DNA of 18,303 bases from an uncultured Lachnospiraceae bacterium (GTDB lineage Bacteria; Bacillota_A; Clostridia; Lachnospirales; Lachnospiraceae), in NCBI GenBank assembly GCA_910585855.1, contig CAJUGZ010000050.1, forward strand, positions 1 to 18,303. The letters are read 5' to 3'. The notes beneath the pieces were generated by a model, which saw nothing but the letters and a program-made list of their open reading frames with translations, did no database searches and had not been told where the DNA came from. This document shows positions 14,166 through 18,303 of this stretch, piece after piece. Numbering within the stretch: position 1 is the first letter of the stretch; each line of letters opens with the position of its first letter. Position numbers and translations under genes: made by a program.

Positions 14166-14185
14166 AGGGTGGCTGACAGCACCCT
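14166..14185 (-). repeat. IS right-end hairpin downstream of tnpB
   Basis: AGGGTG (14166-14171) and CACCCT (14180-14185) form a 6-bp stem with an 8-nt loop, 13 nt beyond the tnpB stop. Hairpins at this place are what TnpA binds in IS200/IS605 elements, and on the tnpB strand they also form part of the omega RNA that guides TnpB. A functional omega RNA here is possible but not shown. Confidence 0.5.
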
Positions 14186-14197
14186 TTACAGCAGAGT

Positions 14198-15327
14198 TTA
14201 CTCGGCTGTAACTGTACCAGATACTTGACTATCCTCAAGATAGTGGATTCCCATACGATACAGATTCATGGCTCCAATGCGGTCATCGTTAGACTGATAA
14301 CCACAATTCTTACAGGTAAACAGATGTCGTTTCTTGTTGCGGTTCGCCTTTTCGATGTGTCCACATTTAGGGCAACACTGACTTGTGTATTTCGGACTAA
14401 CCTTAATAACGGCTGACTGATTCTGTTTTGCTTTGTAGAGAAGTTTCTGCTCAAGGTCATAAAACGACCACGATACCGACACATAACGGTCTTTGGTTCT
14501 GACACGTTCTGTAGCATTGCGGATACCTGACAAATCTTCAAGAACAAAGAGCGTGTGCTTCGGATTGGATTCCACGAGTGCCTTTGATACACAATGATTC
14601 ACATCCTGCATCCAACGATTTTCTCGTTGACCGATCGCTTTCATCCTTCGTCTTGCAGAGGGAGTCTGACGCATTTGAAGTTCTTTCCGCAGTTTCGAAT
14701 CGTTTGCACGTTTCTGTTTCATAGCTTTGCCACTAACAAAACCAGACTGATGTCTACTGTTATACGTGGCAACAACAAAGTGGATACCTCTGTCAATACC
14801 AACAACATTGCAGATATCCGAAACGTTACTTTCTTCCACATCGTAAGTAACAGGGATATGTAAAAAATACTTTCCATGCTTATTTACAAGCTTGGGTGTG
14901 CGATGGTATGGTCAAAGTATTTCGACATCCATTCAGCAAAGTATGGCAGTTTAACACGACCATTTAGTGTATTTACGGAAAAGCAGTTTTGTATAAGAGA
15001 ATAATCTCTGTTCCAAACAAGGTCATATTGCGGTTTCTTAAAAGATGGTTTCCTCCATTCCTTTTGGTTTTCGAGAATGGTCTTATATTTTGCAATAACT
15101 GTCTTGAAAACAGACTGAGCCATCTGTGATTTCAGATCGAACTTTGCTCTTAGTGTAGAATAGAATGTCTTGTTAAGCGAAAACTGCTTTAAGTTGTGTG
15201 TACGGAATACATATTCTGAAACATAATTACAAGCATCAGAATAGACAGACATGGTTTCGTTAAGCAAAATTTTGTCATTCGGTGTCGTAGCTATTTGTAT
15301 TTTAGCTGTAACTGTTATTTGTTCCAT
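14198..15327 (-). pseudogene. tnpB: RNA-guided nuclease TnpB, frameshifted
   Basis: Two minus-strand frames make one TnpB of about 375 codons. The N-terminal part (15327-14884, 147 codons) is the helical domain starting MEQITVTAKI. The C-terminal part is open from about 14900 to 14198; its frame reads KLVNKHGKYFLHIPVTYDV before the possible GTG restart at 14839. The shift lies at about 14885-14905, where the first frame runs into the stop after AHPSL. All catalytic parts are in the second frame: RuvC I Asp in VVGIDRG, RuvC II Glu in FVLEDLSG, RuvC III Asp in NDDRIGA, and a zinc ribbon CPKCG/CKNCG. Upstream, AGGAG and a promoter are intact. Family role: omega-RNA-guided DNA cleavage that preserves the element. 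A single-base indel is enough to explain the break; a sequencing error should be excluded. Confidence 0.85.
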
Positions 15328-15343
15328 ATAGGTACTCCTTTCC

Positions 15344-15391
15344 TTGATATTTCACTTAATATATTATATAATAGTAATTAGTGAAAGTCAA
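15344..15391. promoter_or_regulatory. Overlapping divergent promoters of tnpA and tnpB
   Basis: Plus strand: TTGATA (15344-15349), 17 nt, TATAAT (15367-15372), for tnpA. Minus strand: TTGACT (15386-15391), 17 nt, TATAAT (15363-15368), for tnpB. The two -10 boxes overlap by two bases, and TTTCACT/AGTGAAA (15350-15356 and 15380-15386) makes the block nearly symmetrical. RNA polymerase could hold only one at a time, so the two genes should be mutually exclusive at initiation. Confidence 0.7.
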
Positions 15392-15409
15392 CGATTTAGA
15401 GGTGTTTTT

Positions 15410-15663
15410 ATGGATAATAGATACACTCATCATAATAGGCGGAAATACAGTTTAAAAGTACATATCGTTCTTGTTACCAAGTACCGTAAGCAGCTTCTCA
15501 AAGGAACGTAAACTACGATACTACGGACAGACTTTGCGATATTGTAAAAATCCTTAAACAGCAGACTACTTATTACTTATGGCAGAAATATCCAGATTTT
15601 CTGTCTAAGTGGTATTGGAAGAAGAGATTCAAAAACGGTGGGCAGCCTGCTCACCGTTTTTGA
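15410..15663 (+). pseudogene. tnpA: Transposase TnpA (Y1, IS200/IS605), internally deleted remnant
   Basis: The first frame starts at 15410 behind GAGGTG and encodes 33 residues, including the family's N-terminal KVHIVLVTKYRKQLL, then stops at 15509-15511. In another frame (15514-15663) the sequence resumes with DRLCDIVKILKQQTTYYLWQ and KYPDFLSKWYWKKR, typical of the later part of TnpA. The stretch between, which should carry the HUH metal-binding motif, is gone. The end after WKKR, which should carry the catalytic Tyr, is replaced by a palindrome. The normal length is about 130-150 aa; only about 80 codons remain. The product would be inactive, so this copy would need a transposase from elsewhere. 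Confidence 0.85.
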
Positions 15664-15667
15664 ATCT
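15625..15667. terminator. 16-bp perfect palindrome, bidirectional terminator-like hairpin
   Basis: Arms 15625-15640 (AGATTCAAAAACGGTG) and 15652-15667 are perfect inverse complements with an 11-nt loop. The GC-rich core CGGTG/CACCG flanked by A5 and T5 gives intrinsic-terminator shape in both directions. It starts exactly where the tnpA sequence stops matching its family, so it may also be the element's end structure. It separates tnpA from the lipoprotein gene, which ends at 15849 on the other strand. Confidence 0.6.
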
Positions 15668-15848
15668 GGCGTCCTCCCTTTCTATAAAAATCGTACGCTA
15701 CCGGCAAGTTTTCACTTGAAAACTCTAAAAATTTCTTATTCCATCTTCCCGTAAAATCAAAATTTTATCCTTTTTTAAGTTTATAAATTTATCCTGATTT
15801 TGAATTCATTTTGCATTGATTATCCCTTTTTATATAATTACTGTTAAA

Positions 15849-16952
15849 TTAAGGCTCCATTTTATACAAAGTCCAGTCACTATGATAAACTCCCTCTTTA
15901 TGATAACTAACGGACAACCTATGTTTTGTCCCATGTTTATCTGTATAATAAGGATTTTCCCCACCATTTTCTGTATAAAGCGGATAGATTTCCCCATTAC
16001 TTAAAATAACCGAATCCCAAATAATCTTACCTCCATCCATCTCAGTATTACTGCCCAAAAATCCTATTTTTGCTACCGTTCCACGTACTACTTTGCTATC
16101 TTTTTTATAATATACAATATCTCCTTCATAAATCTTATACCCATCTGCCGATATAAAATACTTCTCCTCCTGCAGATTTCCTTTTGGAAATTCATCATAT
16201 TTTTTATTCTCTGTCACAGCTACAAAATCCGCTGGAGCATATGGAATATCATTTCCGTTTAATAAAAGTTCCGCAAACTCCTCATAAGAATAATAATCTC
16301 CATTTCCATCATACACACAAGGAATATCATTATTATATTCAATCTGATAACCATAACTTCTTATCCAATCATTAACTGCTTCCACATCATAATCCTCATA
16401 ATTTTCTTCTAAATCTGAAACCAATTCAAAGCTGCCGTCCTCCTGCTTCTGAAAAACAAAACCACTCAAAATAAAATCATACGCAATTCCACTGTCTATC
16501 ACTCTCCCAGTCGAATCTTCATAAAACCCAAACTCATTTATAAAATATCCTGCTGCCTGTAAAATAAGCCCAGTTTCCTCAAAAGTAACTTCTCCATCTT
16601 CCCAGCAAAAATCCCACATTTCTTTTAATTCTGTTTCTCTGTCTATCGTTGTTTCCACTGCTTTTTCTGTCTGTTCTTCTTTTTCCATTCCTTCTATTGC
16701 AGTCTGCTCACTGTCTTCCGATTTCGTTTCTACCTGTTTATTTTCTACCGTTTCTGTTCTTTCTTCTGTTTCCTTATCTGTCATTCTCTACTCTGTACTA
16801 TTTTCTATGTATTCTATCCCACTCTCCACCTTTTGTACTAAAGGTTCTGTACTGTAATTTATTTCTTCATTCTGATCACTTCCACAACCATACAAGCTGC
16901 AAACCAATGCCAATGTAAAAACACTTCTTCCTACTTTACCCGTCTTTTTCAT
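15849..16952 (-). pseudogene. Lipoprotein gene interrupted by an in-frame TAG
   Basis: One frame runs from ATG 16952 to the stop at 15849, broken only by TAG at 16788-16790 (codon 55). The first part begins MKKTGKVGRSVFTLALVCSL and continues YGCG: a basic n-region, a hydrophobic core and a lipobox ending at Cys23, so the product would be exported and lipid-anchored. Codon 57 is an ATG in the same frame and opens a 311-aa frame with an acidic Glu/Thr-rich linker (1-55) and a folded domain rich in Tyr, Gly and Asp (FISADGYKIYEGDIVYYKKD, later a YTDKHG segment). That ATG has only a poor ribosome binding site. The simplest reading is a nonsense mutation in a 366-codon lipoprotein. The domain is not recognised. 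The gene starts 45 nt after the second WYL gene, so the two form an operon. Confidence 0.75.
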
Positions 16953-16997
16953 TTTTTAATTCTTCCTTCTTCTTTCCATTTTCATTCGTCTTATCTT

Positions 16998-17996
16998 CTA
17001 TTCTTTTTCCTGATACTTTTTCAATATCTGTTCCAATATTTCTTTTAATTTATCCCGAAGTTTTATCGGTTTCACTATTTTCATATCTTCTCCATAACTT
17101 AATACCAATTTTAAAATTTCTTCTTCAAACACTTCTGCATCAATCCAATATCCCCCTTCTTTTCTCTCTACTATCTCTGCTAAAGGAAGCTTATCAAAAA
17201 CAGCCTCTATCCTCTTCCCTGTATAACACAACTGAACCTGCATTTTTTCTCCGCCATACATCTGCTTCCAAATTTCCCTCTCCTTTAAACGCTTTTTATA
17301 TGGTATATGATACTGCTTTTCCAAAATCTGAGCCATTAAAATCCTGTCCACCTGATATAATACCAGCTCCTCCTGCAGTTTTGTAAAATCCTCCTGTTCA
17401 AATTCCACCATATAAGCAGCCAAATAAAAATATCCATCCAAAAGCAAAACTGCCATTGGCTCTACTATAAAAAGAACTGGTTTCTTTGCTCCAATTCTTT
17501 GATATGTTATCTTCAGCATTTTCTGCCTCTTTACAGCTATTTCCAAATCCAATACCAAATCCTCCCACTTTCCTTTGTAAAACGGTTTCCTGCAAACAAT
17601 TTTTTTCTCATACTCATTTTCAATCAAACCCCATACCACATTCTGATCCTTCTTTGAAAGACAATTTTTAATCAGCTTCTTTAAAATATCTCCCAGCTCG
17701 TCTTCTAAAAACACCTCACACTGAAGCAAAACTTTACATACCCTTAAAATTACTCCGCCAGTCATAATATCTGTCCTTGTTTCACTCAATTTATACCCGT
17801 TTTGTTTTTTCACATATATCAAAGTAACTATACTGTACTGTTCAGCAAGAGCTAACCGAATCTCTGTAATATCTCGTTTAATCGTCCGAGAACTTACTTT
17901 AAAATTATCCACTTCATCCTTAATATAAATCATCTCCCCATTTGCCAATCTCAAATAAATATCTAATATTCTTCGATTTCTGCTTTTTCTTCTCAT
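16998..17996 (-). CDS. WYL-domain transcriptional regulator (paralogue 2)
   Basis: 332 aa. A winged helix-turn-helix lies at about 5-50 (VSSRTIKRDITEIR at 34-47). The WYL domain is at about 145-220, with LKITYQRI at 161-168, the signature region DGYFYLAAY at 187-195 and YQVDRI further on. A WCX-like C-terminal part follows (LSYGEDMKIVKPI), then a Lys/Glu-rich helix to the end. It is paralogous to the regulator at 6396-7343, with HIPYK and MYGG at equivalent places. The start at 17996 has AGGA about 9 nt upstream. Its promoter (18027-18077) contains a TGACA-N5-TGTCA palindrome, which suggests autoregulation. Because the same element recurs at 13293-13343, this regulator may also act at the xre/AAA+ region. 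Confidence 0.88.
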   Translation of the reverse strand: MRRKSRNRRILDIYLRLANGEMIYIKDEVDNFKVSSRTIKRDITEIRLALAEQYSIVTLIYVKKQNGYKLSETRTDIMTGGVILRVCKVLLQCEVFLEDELGDILKKLIKNCLSKKDQNVVWGLIENEYEKKIVCRKPFYKGKWEDLVLDLEIAVKRQKMLKITYQRIGAKKPVLFIVEPMAVLLLDGYFYLAAYMVEFEQEDFTKLQEELVLYQVDRILMAQILEKQYHIPYKKRLKEREIWKQMYGGEKMQVQLCYTGKRIEAVFDKLPLAEIVERKEGGYWIDAEVFEEEILKLVLSYGEDMKIVKPIKLRDKLKEILEQILKKYQEKE

Positions 17997-18026
17997 AATC
18001 GATTTCCTAATTTCCCTTTCTTCTAT

Positions 18027-18077
18027 TGTCGTATCTGTTATGCCTATTATATCAGCCGGTTATGACATATTTTGTCA
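18027..18077 (-). promoter_or_regulatory. Promoter and operator of the second WYL gene
   Basis: The minus strand reads TGACA-AAATA-TGTCA (18063-18077), 11 nt, TATAAT (18046-18051), 11 nt, ATACGACA (18027-18034). The -10 is perfect but no good -35 stands 17 nt upstream: the palindrome occupies that place, so the bound regulator could replace the -35 contact (activation) or block it. RNA would start near 18039, about 43 nt before the WYL start. Confidence 0.65.
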
Positions 18078-18303
18078 TTCTTTTTAATTTTCCATTTTTA
18101 TTATTTTTAACCATACATTTCCACGAAAATAGAACCTTATATATCACCCATGTTGTAATTTTTTTCGTCAGCAGTACACAGACGAAGAATCTGACTGTTT
18201 CTTGGCTTCGGAACAAAAAAAGAATGAACAGCGAGAGGCGGTTTGCTCCTGTCCTTTGCTTGCGACTTCGGAGAACGGTTAGAAAGTCTTGGGCTTCTGT
18301 GGA
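18078..18303. other. Right-edge sequence with no recognised gene; composition shift
   Basis: Positions 18078-18160 are AT-rich and look intergenic. From about 18165 to the edge the sequence is visibly richer in G+C and contains short complementary stretches (CGAAG/CTTCG, GTCAG/CTGAC). A minus-strand frame is open from the window edge to the TGA at about 18053, but it runs through the WYL promoter and the translation resembles nothing I know. It could be the edge of another mobile element. Confidence 0.25.

Larger units (their letters stand above)
14140..15676. mobile_element. Degenerate IS200/IS605-family element
   Basis: tnpB (minus) and tnpA (plus) are arranged back to back around a shared promoter, as in IS605. 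The tnpB side ends with a hairpin near 14166-14185; the tnpA side ends with a long palindrome and the motif ATCTGGCGTCCTC. Base composition is more balanced than in the flanking genes. tnpB carries a frameshift and tnpA a large internal deletion, so the copy cannot move by itself. Exact ends are not visible, because this family makes no target duplication. It separates the DUF697 gene from the lipoprotein/WYL pair. Confidence 0.75.

Noticed and set aside
14225..14863. Plus-strand frames opposite tnpB
   Set aside because: They are mirror frames of a coding sequence with conserved RuvC and zinc motifs on the other strand, without ribosome binding sites.
18053..18303. Minus-strand open frame running in from the right edge
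   Set aside because: It covers the second WYL gene's palindrome and much of its promoter, has no recognisable protein similarity and no visible start; open length alone is not enough in this composition.
1..18303. CRISPR array, tRNA or rRNA genes
   Set aside because: No regularly spaced direct repeats, cloverleaf or rRNA-like sequence was found on reading both strands.

Overview
The window is AT-rich, with AGGAGG-type ribosome binding sites, sigma-A-like promoters and proteins rich in Lys, Ile and Glu. This points to a low-GC member of the Bacillota, most likely Clostridia (Lachnospiraceae-like); that placement is inference from style. Nearly every gene is on the minus strand. There is no rRNA, tRNA or CRISPR array. 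The content is accessory: GTPases, membrane proteins, three regulators and decayed insertion sequences.

Layout from left to right. Positions 1-231 look like the structured end of an insertion sequence. Positions 246-5636 hold two adjacent dynamin-like GTPase genes (the second is upstream), with a promoter near 6040-6067 and a long leader. Positions 6176-6357 hold a large perfect inverted repeat (24 bp arms) that overlaps a 36-nt repeat. Positions 6396-12578 are one co-oriented, tightly packed cluster, read right to left: AAA+ ATPase, one-TM protein, two-TM protein, 52-aa SHOCT-like protein, 129-aa protein, PH-like/DUF697/coiled-coil protein, 421-aa hydrophobic protein of unrecognised family, and a WYL regulator. 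A near-consensus promoter at 12798-12826 drives the cluster. It shares its -35 region with the promoter of a divergent XRE/Cro-CI regulator (12904-13203). Positions 13507-14031 encode a second DUF697 protein. Positions 14140-15676 are a broken IS200/IS605-family element with a frameshifted tnpB and an internally deleted tnpA. Positions 15849-16952 are a lipoprotein gene interrupted by an in-frame TAG, and 16998-17996 a second WYL regulator paralogous to the first.

Working model (inference): the AAA+/membrane/DUF697 cluster and the tandem dynamins form one membrane-acting accessory system, possibly for defence or membrane stress, under XRE and WYL control. The AAA+ protein would remodel a partner, the DUF697, PH-like and TM proteins would sit at the membrane, and the dynamins would act on lipid. 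No described system with this gene set comes to mind, but no database search was possible.

The strongest regulatory signal is an element found twice on the minus strand: TGACA-N5-TGTCA, 11 nt, TATAAT, 11 nt, ATACGACA. One copy (18027-18077) is the promoter of the second WYL gene. The other (13293-13343) points into the 3' end of the XRE gene and could make an RNA antisense to xre that runs on into the AAA+ operon.
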